This document shows, in pieces, positions 43,413-52,492 of a stretch of DNA of 64,000 nt. The notes under the pieces were generated by a model. The model was not told the DNA's origin and did not search any database. It saw only the letters and a list, made by a program, of their open reading frames with translations. Origin of the DNA: an uncultured Clostridia bacterium (lineage in GTDB: Bacteria > Bacillota > Clostridia > Christensenellales > Borkfalkiaceae); NCBI GenBank assembly GCA_947631905.1, contig CANRND010000003.1, positions 1 to 64,000 on the forward strand, written 5' to 3'. Position 1 is the stretch's first letter. Each line of letters opens with the position of its first letter. A program made the position numbers and the translations under genes.

Positions 43413-44030
43413 TTACGCTTTATTCTTTACTTTCATCAAGCGGATAATGGCGGCGCGCTCGTTTTCATCCAGCTTGTCGCGGATGTACTTGATCGTCTCT
43501 TCGAGCTGCGGAATCATGACATATTCGAGCGCGTTGACGCGCCGTTTGTTCCGCTCGATCTCGTCGGCAAGCAAGCGCACCGATTTTTCCACCGCCGCGA
43601 GCTTTACAAGCAGCGGCAAGAGCTGTGAAACCTGCCGCACGCTCTCGTCCGCTTCGCTCGTGATCTCGGAATAGGCGTAAGGGAGACCCGCCGCGTCCGC
43701 GCTGCTAAGCTCGATTTTGGGGACGTCCACCCCCATCACGCTCTCCACGCCGCACTCCGCCTCGACCGCCGACGTGGGCATGGCGAACGCCGTTTCCACC
43801 GCGTATTCGGGCGTGAGGGAGCGCGCCACGGAAAATTGCCGCAACGTTGCGGAGAGCGCCTTTTCCACTTCGTCTCTTAGGCGCTTATTTTCACGGATGA
43901 TGAGGGTAAACCGCCGGATCATTTCGTCCGACTTATCCTTTAAGAGCTTATGCCCGCGCACGGCCGTAGAAAGCCGCGCTTTGAGCTTTTTCAGCTCCAT
44001 CCGTGTTGGATTGACGTTTAATCTTGCCAT
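43413..44030 (-). CDS. ntpD: V-type ATP synthase subunit D
   Basis: The protein has 205 aa. The start MARLNVNPTRMELKKLKARL is the family N-terminus; 13 extra in-frame codons upstream fall in a repeat. Two long helices, at the N- and C-termini, form the central rotor coiled coil, with a short middle region. Subunit D with F makes the shaft that couples A3B3 ATP turnover to the membrane ring. It is the last gene of the operon and is separated from ntpB by 263 bp of repeats, which may lower its expression. The ribosome site is weak. Confidence 0.93.
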   Translation of the reverse strand: MARLNVNPTRMELKKLKARLSTAVRGHKLLKDKSDEMIRRFTLIIRENKRLRDEVEKALSATLRQFSVARSLTPEYAVETAFAMPTSAVEAECGVESVMGVDVPKIELSSADAAGLPYAYSEITSEADESVRQVSQLLPLLVKLAAVEKSVRLLADEIERNKRRVNALEYVMIPQLEETIKYIRDKLDENERAAIIRLMKVKNKA

Positions 44031-44044
44031 GATGATTTGGAAAT

Positions 44045-44285
44045 TAGGTGAGATTTCTCGGAATGTCATTCTAAATCACGTCATGTTGAGCGGAACGCAG
44101 TGGAGTCGAAACATGTCCTTTTATAATGCGGACACCCTTCGACGGAGCTCAGGGTGACGTGATTAAAATAGTGCTCGGGGCAGGGTGACGTATTTTAGAG
44201 TACACCCACCCCCTTGATCCCCCTCCCGAGGAGGGGGTAAACGAGGTGACCCCCTCCCCTACCCCGTTGTGCAAGGGAGGGCGAG
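44045..44285. repeat. Repeat block inside the V-ATPase operon
   Basis: Between ntpB and ntpD lie family 1 pieces (TGAGATTTCTCGGAATGTCATT and a CATGTTGAGCGGA...TCGAAACATG inverted pair), a CCCACCCCCTTGATCCCCC/GAGGAGGGGG hairpin (44205-44238) and a family 2 copy (44250-44285). No gene is visible. Confidence 0.7.
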
Positions 44286-44293
44286 AGATGATA

Positions 44294-45664
44294 TTATTCG
44301 GGCAAATATTTGTTGAGGTATTCCTCACGGATACGTTTGAGTTCGGTTCTGGGTAAAATCTTCAACAACTTCCAGCCGACGTCGAGCGTCTCCTCGATGG
44401 TGCGGTCGGTCTCGAAGCCCTGGTTGACGTATTCCTTTTCAAACTCCTCGGCAAATTTTGCATACAGCTTATCCACGTCCGAAAGCGCCGCCTCGCCCAA
44501 AATCGCCGAGAGTTCCTTGCTCTCCTTGCCCCGCGCATACGCCGCAAACAGCTGGTTCATGGTGTCCGCGTGGTCCTCACGCGTCTTGCCCTTTCCGATG
44601 CCCTTGTCTTTCAGACGGGAGAGGGACGGAAGAACGTCGATGGGCGGGTTGAGACCCTTTTTGTAGAGGTCGCGGGAGAGAATGATCTGCCCCTCGGTGA
44701 TGTAGCCCGTAAGGTCGGGAATGGGGTGGGTCTTGTCGTCCTCGGGCATGGTGAGAATGGGGATCTGCGTGATACTCCCCTCCTTTCCTCTGATCCTGCC
44801 CGCGCGCTCGTACAGCGAGGCGAGGTCGGTATAGAGATAACCGGGGTACCCGCGCCGCCCCGGGACTTCCCGCCGCGCCGCCGAAACTTCGCGGAGCGCC
44901 TCCGCATAGTTGGTGATGTCCGTTAAAATGACAAGCACGTGCATGCCGCACTCAAACGCGAGATATTCGGCGCAGGTGAGCGCCATGCGCGGCGTTGCGA
45001 TACGCTCGACCGCGGGGTCGTTTGCAAGGTTGGTGAACAGCACCGTGCGCTCGATCGCACCCGTGCGCTTGAAGTCCTCCACAAAGTACTGCGCTTCTTC
45101 AAACGTAATGCCGATCGCGGCGAACACGACCGCAAACTTGCTGTCTCCCCCGCGCACCTTTGCCTGCCGCGCGATCTGCGCCGCGAGTTCGGCGTGCGGA
45201 AGCCCGCTCATTGAGAACACGGGGAGTTTCTGCCCGCGCACGAGGGTGTTGAGGCCGTCGATCGCGGAGATTCCCGTCTGGATAAATTCGTTGGGATAGT
45301 CGCGCGCGGCGGGATTGATGGGTTCGCCGTTGATGTCCGCCATCTTCTCGGGAATGACGGGCGCGCCGCCGTCGCGGGGGTTGCCCATGCCGTCGAATAC
45401 CCGCCCGAGCATGTCGCGCGAGACGGCAAGTTCCTGGCTGTGGCCCAAAAAGCGCGCCTTGCTCGTAGAAATTTGCAACCCTTGCGAATTTTCGAAGAGC
45501 TGTACGACCGCCTTATCGCGGTTAACTTCCAGCACCTTGCCGCGGCGGGTCTCCCCGTTTGCGCAGACGATGTCCACAAGTTCGTTGTATTTGACCCCCT
45601 CTACGCCCTCGACGAGCATCAAGGGACCCACGACTTCACGGATGGTCTTATATTCCTTATACAT
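44294..45664 (-). CDS. ntpB: V-type ATP synthase subunit B
   Basis: The protein has 456 aa. It is the non-catalytic nucleotide-binding subunit: the P-loop region reads [18 protein letters not shown] instead of a Walker A, as expected for B. Conserved blocks include [39 protein letters not shown] and [22 protein letters not shown]. It alternates with subunit A in the A3B3 head and overlaps ntpA by 8 bp. Confidence 0.97.
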   Translation of the reverse strand: MYKEYKTIREVVGPLMLVEGVEGVKYNELVDIVCANGETRRGKVLEVNRDKAVVQLFENSQGLQISTSKARFLGHSQELAVSRDMLGRVFDGMGNPRDGGAPVIPEKMADINGEPINPAARDYPNEFIQTGISAIDGLNTLVRGQKLPVFSMSGLPHAELAAQIARQAKVRGGDSKFAVVFAAIGITFEEAQYFVEDFKRTGAIERTVLFTNLANDPAVERIATPRMALTCAEYLAFECGMHVLVILTDITNYAEALREVSAARREVPGRRGYPGYLYTDLASLYERAGRIRGKEGSITQIPILTMPEDDKTHPIPDLTGYITEGQIILSRDLYKKGLNPPIDVLPSLSRLKDKGIGKGKTREDHADTMNQLFAAYARGKESKELSAILGEAALSDVDKLYAKFAEEFEKEYVNQGFETDRTIEETLDVGWKLLKILPRTELKRIREEYLNKYLPE

Positions 45665-47423
45665 CTTCGTTCCCTCCCTGTTCGAGCGCCTTGATCTCCG
45701 CGTTCATCACGCGCAAAATTTCGTCGAACTCGGCAAGATCTTCCTCGGGAATGTACTTCGCCCGCCCGATCTTTTCCTTAAAGGAGCAGGCAAGAATGTC
45801 GTCAAGCGCGACGTATTGCCCGATCGCCTCTTCGGAAAGGCGGTAGAACTCGAAAATGAGCCTGAGCATCAGAAGCTGTTTCCGCATGGACGTGTAGGTG
45901 TCCACCTCGTGGAACGCGTTCTGGTGCAGATAGTCCTCGCGGACGGTCTTTGCGGTCTCCATGACGAGACGGTCCCGCGAGGAGAGCGCGTCCATGCCGA
46001 CGAGACGCACGATCTCGTCGAGCGCCGCCTCCTCCTGCAAGATCGTCATCACGAACTGGCGGTATTTCAAAAAGTCCTTGCCGACCTGTTCGTTATACCA
46101 CTCTTTCATCTTGTCCGCATAGAGGGAATAGCTGATGAGCCAGTCGATCGCGGGGAAGTGCCGTTTGTAGGCGAGCGAGGACGAGAGGCCCCAGAACACT
46201 TTGACGATGCGCAGGGTCGCCTGCGAGACGGGTTCCGAAAGGTCGCCCCCGGGAGGCGAGACCGCGCCGATCGCGGAGACTGAACCCACCCTGTTTTCGC
46301 CGCCGAGCAGCTTTACAATGCCCGCGCGCTCGTAGAACTCCGCAAGACGGCTCGAAAGATAGGCGGGATAGCCCTCGTCGCCGGGCATCTCTTCGAGACG
46401 GCCGCTCATTTCGCGGAGCGCCTCCGCCCAGCGGGACGTGCTGTCCGCCATGATCGCAACGTTGTATCCCATGTCGCGGAAATATTCCGCGATCGTAATG
46501 CCTGTATAAATAGACGCTTCGCGCGCCGCCACGGGCATATCGGACGTGTTGGCGATGAGTACCGTGCGCTTCATGAGCGGCTCGCCCGTTTTGGGGTCTT
46601 TGAGTTCGGGGAACTCGTTCAGAACGTCCGTCATCTCGTTGCCGCGCTCGCCGCAACCGACGTACACGATGATGTCCGCGTCCGCCCACTTGGCGAGCTG
46701 GTGCTGGACGACCGTTTTGCCGCTCCCGAACGGACCGGGAACCGCCGCAACGCCCCCTTTGGCAATGGGGAAGAGGGTATCGATCACCCGCTGGCCCGTT
46801 ACCATCGGCTGAACGGGATCGAGTTTTTCCCGATACGGTCTGCCCTTGCGGACAGGCCACTTTTGGAGCATGCATACGGAGCGTTTGCCCGTTTCCGTTT
46901 CGATCTCGGCAATCGTATCCTCGATCGTGAAATCCCCCTCCTGGATGGAGACAATGCGTCCCTTTACGCCGAACGGCACGAGAATGCGGTGTTCGACGAT
47001 TTCTGTCTCCTGTACCGCGCCGAGAACGTCGCCCGCCTCCACTTCGTCGCCCGCTTTTTTGCGCGGGACAAAGCGCCACTTCTTTTCGCGGTCGAGACGG
47101 TTGACGGAAACGCCGCGGGAAATGCGGTCCCCGTAGTTCCAGTAGAGCGTGGTAAGGGGACGCTGGATCCCGTCGAAAATGCCCGTGATAAGCCCGGGCG
47201 CAAGCTCCGCGGAAAGCGGCTCGCCCGTGGGCCATACGTCCTCCCCGGGGCCCAGCCCCGACGTCTCTTCATAGACCTGTATCGACGCCTTGTCCCCCCT
47301 CAGCTCGATAATCTCACCGATGAGACCGAGCTTGGAGACCCGCACGACGTCGTACATCTTGGCATCCGCCATATTCTCCGCCACGATCAGCGGTCCAGAT
47401 ACTTTGACTGTTTTCCCTGTCAT
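45657..47423 (-). CDS. ntpA: V-type ATP synthase catalytic subunit A
   Basis: The protein has 588 aa. The start [18 protein letters not shown] follows GGAGCAGGAT. Walker A is [17 protein letters not shown] (about residue 230), with Walker B and the GERGNEM and [30 protein letters not shown] blocks. It also carries the extra non-homologous region typical of A subunits (about 110-190). It hydrolyses or makes ATP in the head of the rotary enzyme. Confidence 0.98.
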   Translation of the reverse strand: MTGKTVKVSGPLIVAENMADAKMYDVVRVSKLGLIGEIIELRGDKASIQVYEETSGLGPGEDVWPTGEPLSAELAPGLITGIFDGIQRPLTTLYWNYGDRISRGVSVNRLDREKKWRFVPRKKAGDEVEAGDVLGAVQETEIVEHRILVPFGVKGRIVSIQEGDFTIEDTIAEIETETGKRSVCMLQKWPVRKGRPYREKLDPVQPMVTGQRVIDTLFPIAKGGVAAVPGPFGSGKTVVQHQLAKWADADIIVYVGCGERGNEMTDVLNEFPELKDPKTGEPLMKRTVLIANTSDMPVAAREASIYTGITIAEYFRDMGYNVAIMADSTSRWAEALREMSGRLEEMPGDEGYPAYLSSRLAEFYERAGIVKLLGGENRVGSVSAIGAVSPPGGDLSEPVSQATLRIVKVFWGLSSSLAYKRHFPAIDWLISYSLYADKMKEWYNEQVGKDFLKYRQFVMTILQEEAALDEIVRLVGMDALSSRDRLVMETAKTVREDYLHQNAFHEVDTYTSMRKQLLMLRLIFEFYRLSEEAIGQYVALDDILACSFKEKIGRAKYIPEEDLAEFDEILRVMNAEIKALEQGGNEDV

Positions 47424-47474
47424 ATCCTGCTCCGTAAATTTTCTCCGCACAATTCGTCCGCAAGCCGCGCGAAG

Positions 47475-47792
47475 TTACTTTTGAAATAAAATATCGACCC
47501 CCAAAGCGCGCTCCATTGCCGATTTGAGCATTTCGTCGCCGTAGCCCGCGGAACCCTTTCCCGACGGAACGGTAAGCACAACGGGATAGGGCGACTCGTC
47601 GAAGCGCTTCAAAAAGTCTCCGAGCGCGCGGGAAAGCTCTTCGGTGAGAAAGATCACCTGATATTCCTGCGCAACTTTCCGCAAAATGTCCCGCGCCTTT
47701 TTTTCGTCCGCGGCGGGGAACGCCGCCACGCCCGCCGCCTTGAACACCATGATGCTGTCGCCGTCGCCGACGATCGCAATTTTTCCTTTCAT
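47475..47792 (-). CDS. ntpG: V-type ATP synthase subunit F
   Basis: The protein has 105 aa. It has a Rossmann-like fold with KIAIVGDGDSIMVFKAAGV at the N-terminus and VVLTVPSGKGSAGYGDEMLKSAMERALGVDIL at the end. Subunit F attaches to the D shaft. In Enterococcus naming this position is ntpG. It overlaps ntpC by 4 bp. Confidence 0.93.
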   Translation of the reverse strand: MKGKIAIVGDGDSIMVFKAAGVAAFPAADEKKARDILRKVAQEYQVIFLTEELSRALGDFLKRFDESPYPVVLTVPSGKGSAGYGDEMLKSAMERALGVDILFQK

Positions 47793-48724
47793 ACCGTTCT
47801 CAGTCTCTTTTTGATCTCTTGTTCGGGCAGCCCCGCGTTGAGGCAGACGAGCAGAATGCGCACGTTTGCGATCTCCGCCCTGCGGCGGAACACATAGTAC
47901 AAAAACGGCTCCTTGCCCGCAAGCTCGTACTTATACGCCGCAAAATACTCCGCCTCGAACGATTCGAGCGCGCGCTCCGCTTCGGTAAACGGCTTTCCCG
48001 CCTCCTTTGCGGCGGCCGCGCATTTGTAAAAATCCGCATACGGGGTGCCTTTCAGCGCCTCCCCGTTCCCCTCGGAAACCGCGGCGAGCTGCTCCTTGTC
48101 GAGCTTTCCGCCCGCAAGGTAGCTTTCAAGGGCAAAGTCTTTGTCCTGCGCGCGCAAGGCGATGAGAATGTTCGTTCTGTCCGCCCTGCCCGCAAGTAAT
48201 TTTTTGAGCATGGGGCTTGTTTTGCAGACGGCTTTCAGATGAGCGAACAGCGCCTTGTCGAACGCCGCGCCGATCTTCGCGCCCGTCGGCTCTTCCTCGT
48301 TGAGACATGCCTGCGCGGCTTCACAGAGCTCAGGCGGGAGCGGGGAAAGATCGCCGCTCTCCAACGCCGCTTTCAGCTGTTCTGCGGGAAAGATCCCCGC
48401 GGGCGCAAGCATGTTATCCGCGTCCGTGCCGAGCAGTTGCGCCTTGACGAGCGCTTTCATGTTGTGGAAGTCTCGCGGGGCGAGCAAATACTCCTCCGCC
48501 GCCCGCGACGGGGCGTACTCGCGGATGAACCCGTCGAGACGGGCTTCTTCCGCGCGGCACAAACTCTCGCCGTCGGAGCCTTTCGCCTCGCCGCCGAAGC
48601 CGCTCTCCGAAAGGGTGCGGAAAGCCTCCTCCGCGCTCATTTCCGCCAAACGGAGCAACTTTTCGCCCAAAAGGGCCTTTTCACGGACGGCGATGACGCC
48701 GTTTGTATACACGGTTGCAAGCAT
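47789..48724 (-). CDS. ntpC: V-type ATP synthase subunit C
   Basis: The protein has 311 aa, alpha-helical, of the V0D/AC39 family. The C-terminal NVRILLVCLNAGLPEQEIKKRL matches the family ending. Subunit C joins the D-F shaft to the membrane ring. Its start overlaps the ntpE stop by one base, and its own stop overlaps the start of ntpG. Confidence 0.9.
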   Translation of the reverse strand: MLATVYTNGVIAVREKALLGEKLLRLAEMSAEEAFRTLSESGFGGEAKGSDGESLCRAEEARLDGFIREYAPSRAAEEYLLAPRDFHNMKALVKAQLLGTDADNMLAPAGIFPAEQLKAALESGDLSPLPPELCEAAQACLNEEEPTGAKIGAAFDKALFAHLKAVCKTSPMLKKLLAGRADRTNILIALRAQDKDFALESYLAGGKLDKEQLAAVSEGNGEALKGTPYADFYKCAAAAKEAGKPFTEAERALESFEAEYFAAYKYELAGKEPFLYYVFRRRAEIANVRILLVCLNAGLPEQEIKKRLRTV

Positions 48725-49293
48725 TATTTGAATAACTGCGCGGCGAGCGCGGGTTCGTTCTTTTCGCGGTCGAGCGCAAGGAGCGCGCGGAACGTAACGT
48801 CTTTATCGCACGTTTTTCCGAGGAGCAAAAATCCGCCGCCCGTCCCCGCGCGCGTTTTGCCGACTTTGAGGTTCTTTTCGGCGATCACGGAAAGGCGCGC
48901 CGCTTTTGCCGCATAGGGATAATCGGCGGCAAACACCACCTCGTCCCCCTCCTCCGCGTTCTCTTTGAGAAGCCGTTCGACGAGCGCAAGGCTTTCATGT
49001 TCGCCCAAAGAGAGCAAACTCTTCAACGCGCGGGCGTAAATTTCGTCGATGACCCGCCGTTTTTCGGCAAGCAGAAGTTTGGAAGAATCCAGCCGCGCCG
49101 CCGCGGCTTTCCCCTCGGAAATGCGTTTCGCGCGGGCGGCGATCTCCTCTTCCGTTTCGGCTTTGAGTTTCTCCGCGGCGGCGTTTGCCTCCGCCACCCT
49201 GCTCTCCGCCTCTCTTTGCGCCTCCTCCACGATCGCCTGCGCCTCGCGCTCGGCGTCCGAGAGAATGCGCGCTATAATATCTTCCTTACCCAT
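48724..49293 (-). CDS. ntpE: V-type ATP synthase subunit E
   Basis: The protein has 189 aa. The start MGKEDIIARILSDAEREAQ is the family-like N-terminus; the in-frame codons upstream overlap ntpK. A long charged helix rich in Ala, Glu and Lys (1-90) forms the peripheral stalk with subunit G, and a globular C-terminal domain binds the head. The spacing to ntpK is 1 bp. Confidence 0.9.
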   Translation of the reverse strand: MGKEDIIARILSDAEREAQAIVEEAQREAESRVAEANAAAEKLKAETEEEIAARAKRISEGKAAAARLDSSKLLLAEKRRVIDEIYARALKSLLSLGEHESLALVERLLKENAEEGDEVVFAADYPYAAKAARLSVIAEKNLKVGKTRAGTGGGFLLLGKTCDKDVTFRALLALDREKNEPALAAQLFK

Positions 49294-49294
49294 A

Positions 49295-49747
49295 TCAAAG
49301 CGCCAGAATGACGAGCAACGAGACAACGAGTCCCAAAAGCGCGTAAAACTCGATCATTGCGGGACCCATTGCGATCTTGAAGCCCAAGCTGTCCTGTTTT
49401 GCCGCCGCGTAGATGCAGTTGACGGAAGCCTTTGCCTGAAAGAACGCGGAAACGAAGCCCGAGATCGCCATCGGCAGGCAGGCCGCAAAAATCGCCCAGC
49501 CCTGCGCGGTAGCCATGTCCATGCCCAGCTTGTTCGAGGCGAGAATGGCGACGAGAAAGCCGTAAATACCCTGCGTGGCGGGCAGAAGCATTAAAACGAC
49601 GAGCTTGCCGAATTTATCAGGTTTTTCGCCCAAGACCCCCGCCGCCGCGCTCGACGTCTTATAAAGACCGAGGCCCGAGCCGACGCCGCAGAGGATCACG
49701 CAGAGCGCAATCCCGATGACTGCGACAACGTAACCTGTTGTGAACAT
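49295..49747 (-). CDS. ntpK: V-type ATP synthase subunit K (ring proteolipid), sodium-type site
   Basis: The protein has 150 aa, a fused double hairpin with four membrane helices. The ion site matches the sodium-binding pattern of Enterococcus hirae NtpK: LLPATQGIYG (Thr58, Gln59), FFQAKAS (Gln104) and the carboxylate Glu133 in MGPAMIEFYALLG. Proton-specific rings usually lack the Thr-Gln pair. A sodium-translocating enzyme is therefore predicted. It turns against subunit I. Confidence 0.94.
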   Translation of the reverse strand: MFTTGYVVAVIGIALCVILCGVGSGLGLYKTSSAAAGVLGEKPDKFGKLVVLMLLPATQGIYGFLVAILASNKLGMDMATAQGWAIFAACLPMAISGFVSAFFQAKASVNCIYAAAKQDSLGFKIAMGPAMIEFYALLGLVVSLLVILAL

Positions 49748-49785
49748 TTTTTTACCTCCAAAAGTTTACACTTGATTTTCCGAAA

Positions 49786-51744
49786 TTAAACCACGCGCAC
49801 ATATTTCCGTGCGGAACCGAGAGGAACGAAGAGTTCGCCTTCGCCCTCGTAGAACCTGCCGAAAAATTCCACGTATTGCAGACGCGCCGTGTGGATGTAC
49901 GCACCGAGCAGGCTGATCGCAAGATTGAATACATGCCCCACGACCATAAGGACCGCCCCGACAACGACGAGCGCGGACCCCGAGGTGAGAAAACTTACCG
50001 AATACTGCGAGATGATCTGCGCGATGACCGCGCCCGTCAGCATCAGCCCGTAAAGACGGATATAACTCAATACGTCTGTGAAATAGTTGATCAGACCGTA
50101 AAGCGAGCCGAACCCTTTCGTAAATTTTCCGAGCAATTTTTCGTGCCGCCCCGCCGTGAATACGGCAACGACGAGCATGGCGCCCGCCAAGATACCGCCC
50201 GCCGCCGCGAGGAAAGAAAGATGAAATTCTTCCACAAGCCCGACGATCGCAAGCTCCGCGCCTACCGAAAAGAGCGCCCATATACCGCCGTCTAAAATGC
50301 CGTCGAGCGGTTTCCCCCGCCGCCAAAGCTGCGCGCATTTGCACAGATACCCCGCCGCGAGTTGTACCACGCCGATGAGCAGGGAAATCACGAGGACCCC
50401 CGGAATGGAGATGCCGACCAGATTATACATCTCGCTCTGCGCGTCGGGCATGACGGTGAAGGGCAAAAATTGCATTCCCAGAATAGAATTGAACAAAAAG
50501 CCCCAGATGACGGCGAAGACGCCGCCGATCGCAAACACGCCCGCAAGCGACTTTATGCCGCCCTTTTGCCGCGCGCGGTTTTTATAGTACAGAAATCCGC
50601 CGCCGAGCATCATCATAAGGCCATAGCCGACGTCCGCCATGATAAAGCCGATAAACAAGCTGTAAAAGAAAGACATCACCGTGTTTGGATCGAGTTCCCG
50701 CGCGTTCGGCGGGGAGTACATATTCGTGATCGTCTCGAAATTTTCGACAACTTTATTATTCTTTAAGAGGGTGGGGATAAACTCGTCTTCTGCGGGGTCG
50801 GAAAATTCATAAAATACCGTGATCCCGCTCCCGTCCAGCGCGGCCTTTACGTCGTTTTCTTTGGCGGCGGGAACGAACGCTTCCAAAAGGAACGTGCGCT
50901 CCGTTCCGCGCATTTTTTCCGCCTGTTCCGCTTTTTCCAGCTCAAAGCGGAGGGCGTCGCAACCGATCTTCAATTCCTTGACGGAGGGAGACAGCCCGAA
51001 CAGCTTCTCTTCCGCCCGCGCGGCGCGCTCTTCTTCCGCCCGCACCCGCTCCCCGAGCGAGAGGAGAAGCTCCTCTCCCGTACAGTCGTCACGGTAGGGA
51101 CAGGCGGTAAACCCCGCCGCGCCCAAAATAAGCTCGGCTTCCGCCAGCGCGCTCTTGTGGACGGTGACGGAAAGCAGAACGTTTTCCCCCTCCCCGTCCG
51201 CTTGATAGGCGGCGAGGGAAAGCCCGTCGAGCTGCTGCCGGCAAGTCTCCCACAGATTTGCGGGAACGAGGCCCAATTTCGTGACCGTATGTTTCGTATC
51301 CGTATAAGAAGTAAACTTCCGCGCGCTGCGGTAGGGAAGCGCCGCCGCGGCGGCGCGCTCCAAACGCGCCCGCTCCGCAAGCGCCGCGTCTCTCTCCCCC
51401 GCCAAAAGACCGATCTCTTTGACGATCTCTTCCACCGCGGAAAGATTGTTCCGCGCGGCGAGAAATTCCGCGTAGCTGACCGAAATCTCCCCGTTCGGAG
51501 AAAAATCTTTGACGTCATGCGCTTTGGCGTATTTTACCGCCTCGCGCGTGAGCAGGTCGAGCGCTTCCTCCCAGCTTGCGAGGCGCGCGGCAAGCTCGCC
51601 GCCCTCCTCTTGCAGGGGCCGCGTTCCCTCTTCCTCGGCGCGGAGCTTGATCTCCGCCGCGCCCGTGCGTTCGAGAACGTCGAGCGTGCGGTCCCGCTCG
51701 TAAGAAAGCGCGATGAGATTGAGTTTTCTCATCCGCTCGATCAC
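49786..51744 (-). CDS. ntpI: V-type ATP synthase subunit I
   Basis: The protein has 652 aa. The start is GTG, overlapping the upstream stop (GTGA); an ATG four codons later is an alternative. The N-terminal half is a charged coiled-coil domain, and the C-terminal half has about seven membrane helices beginning VMSFFYSLFIGFIMADVGYGLMMM, the family's hallmark GYG segment. It is the stator that forms the ion path with the K ring. Confidence 0.95.
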   Translation of the reverse strand: MIERMRKLNLIALSYERDRTLDVLERTGAAEIKLRAEEEGTRPLQEEGGELAARLASWEEALDLLTREAVKYAKAHDVKDFSPNGEISVSYAEFLAARNNLSAVEEIVKEIGLLAGERDAALAERARLERAAAAALPYRSARKFTSYTDTKHTVTKLGLVPANLWETCRQQLDGLSLAAYQADGEGENVLLSVTVHKSALAEAELILGAAGFTACPYRDDCTGEELLLSLGERVRAEEERAARAEEKLFGLSPSVKELKIGCDALRFELEKAEQAEKMRGTERTFLLEAFVPAAKENDVKAALDGSGITVFYEFSDPAEDEFIPTLLKNNKVVENFETITNMYSPPNARELDPNTVMSFFYSLFIGFIMADVGYGLMMMLGGGFLYYKNRARQKGGIKSLAGVFAIGGVFAVIWGFLFNSILGMQFLPFTVMPDAQSEMYNLVGISIPGVLVISLLIGVVQLAAGYLCKCAQLWRRGKPLDGILDGGIWALFSVGAELAIVGLVEEFHLSFLAAAGGILAGAMLVVAVFTAGRHEKLLGKFTKGFGSLYGLINYFTDVLSYIRLYGLMLTGAVIAQIISQYSVSFLTSGSALVVVGAVLMVVGHVFNLAISLLGAYIHTARLQYVEFFGRFYEGEGELFVPLGSARKYVRVV

Positions 51745-52052
51745 TTTGCGATCCTCCCCACGATCTCCGCCACATACGCATCGGTATGCGCGAGAACGCC
51801 GTCGGCATATTCTTTCGCTTCGGCCTCCGCGAGTCCGAGCGCGCGCTCATAAGCGGCCGACGCTTCCGCCTCCGCTTTCCGTATCCCGTCCGCGCGCAAA
51901 ACGGCGCAATCGGTCTCGGCGGCTCTCACAATCTCGCCCGCACGCTTTGCCGCTTCCGCAAGCAATGCCGCGGCGCGCTCCTCGCCCGCCGACCTGCGCT
52001 CCACAGCCTCTTCTTCCGCCTTTGCGATCTCTCCGATGATGTTTTCTTCCAT
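51741..52052 (-). CDS. ntpF: V-type ATP synthase peripheral-stalk subunit G
   Basis: The protein has 103 aa and is almost entirely one charged alpha-helix (Ala 30% or so, Glu/Lys/Arg-rich), as expected for the G/H subunit that pairs with E. It is the first gene of the operon, in the position called ntpF in Enterococcus. The order ntpFIKECGABD is exactly conserved. Confidence 0.85.
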   Translation of the reverse strand: MEENIIGEIAKAEEEAVERRSAGEERAAALLAEAAKRAGEIVRAAETDCAVLRADGIRKAEAEASAAYERALGLAEAEAKEYADGVLAHTDAYVAEIVGRIAK

Positions 52053-52079
52053 AATTTCCGTTCCGACGTAACTTAACTT

Positions 52080-52108
52080 ATTTTATCATCTTGCCCAAAG
52101 GAAAGCAA
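52080..52108 (-). promoter_or_regulatory. Promoter of the V-ATPase operon
   Basis: TTGCTT and TAAAAT are separated by 17 nt. Confidence 0.75.
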
Positions 52109-52126
52109 GCGTTTTGGAAAACTTAC

Positions 52127-52468
52127 TCAAAAATTCGAGCCGTTCCAGCCCCAGTCCGAAAGGCCGTGGTAGGTGACGTAGACCGCGCTTGCGGGTATGC
52201 CCAATTCCCCCGAAAGGATCGAGCAGATCCGCCCCGTCATTTTGTCGTAATCGGCGGACGACGCTTTGCCGAAGAGGCTGACCTCGACATACGCTCCCTT
52301 TTCGAGCTTTTTGCCCGCAAAGTAGAGATCGTAGCCGTCCGCAAAGCCGACCATGAGATAGCTTTCCCCTTTGTGCAAAAGGGAAACCGCTTCCCCGAGC
52401 TTTGCTTTGACGCGTTCTTTTTGTTCTTCCGTCAGTTTGAGCGTGATTTTACTGTCGATAAAAGGCAT
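52127..52468 (-). CDS. MIF/phenylpyruvate tautomerase-like protein
   Basis: The protein has 113 aa, the length of the macrophage migration inhibitory factor family. The catalytic Pro after Met1 is present, and the C-terminal pattern SDWGWNGSNF matches the family ending. Members are trimers with keto-enol tautomerase activity in vitro; their role in bacteria is unclear. It lies 24 bp after the RNA methyltransferase gene, with AGGAGG before its ATG. Confidence 0.87.
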   Translation of the reverse strand: MPFIDSKITLKLTEEQKERVKAKLGEAVSLLHKGESYLMVGFADGYDLYFAGKKLEKGAYVEVSLFGKASSADYDKMTGRICSILSGELGIPASAVYVTYHGLSDWGWNGSNF

Positions 52469-52492
52469 GATATTTCCTCCTGAATGATGGTT

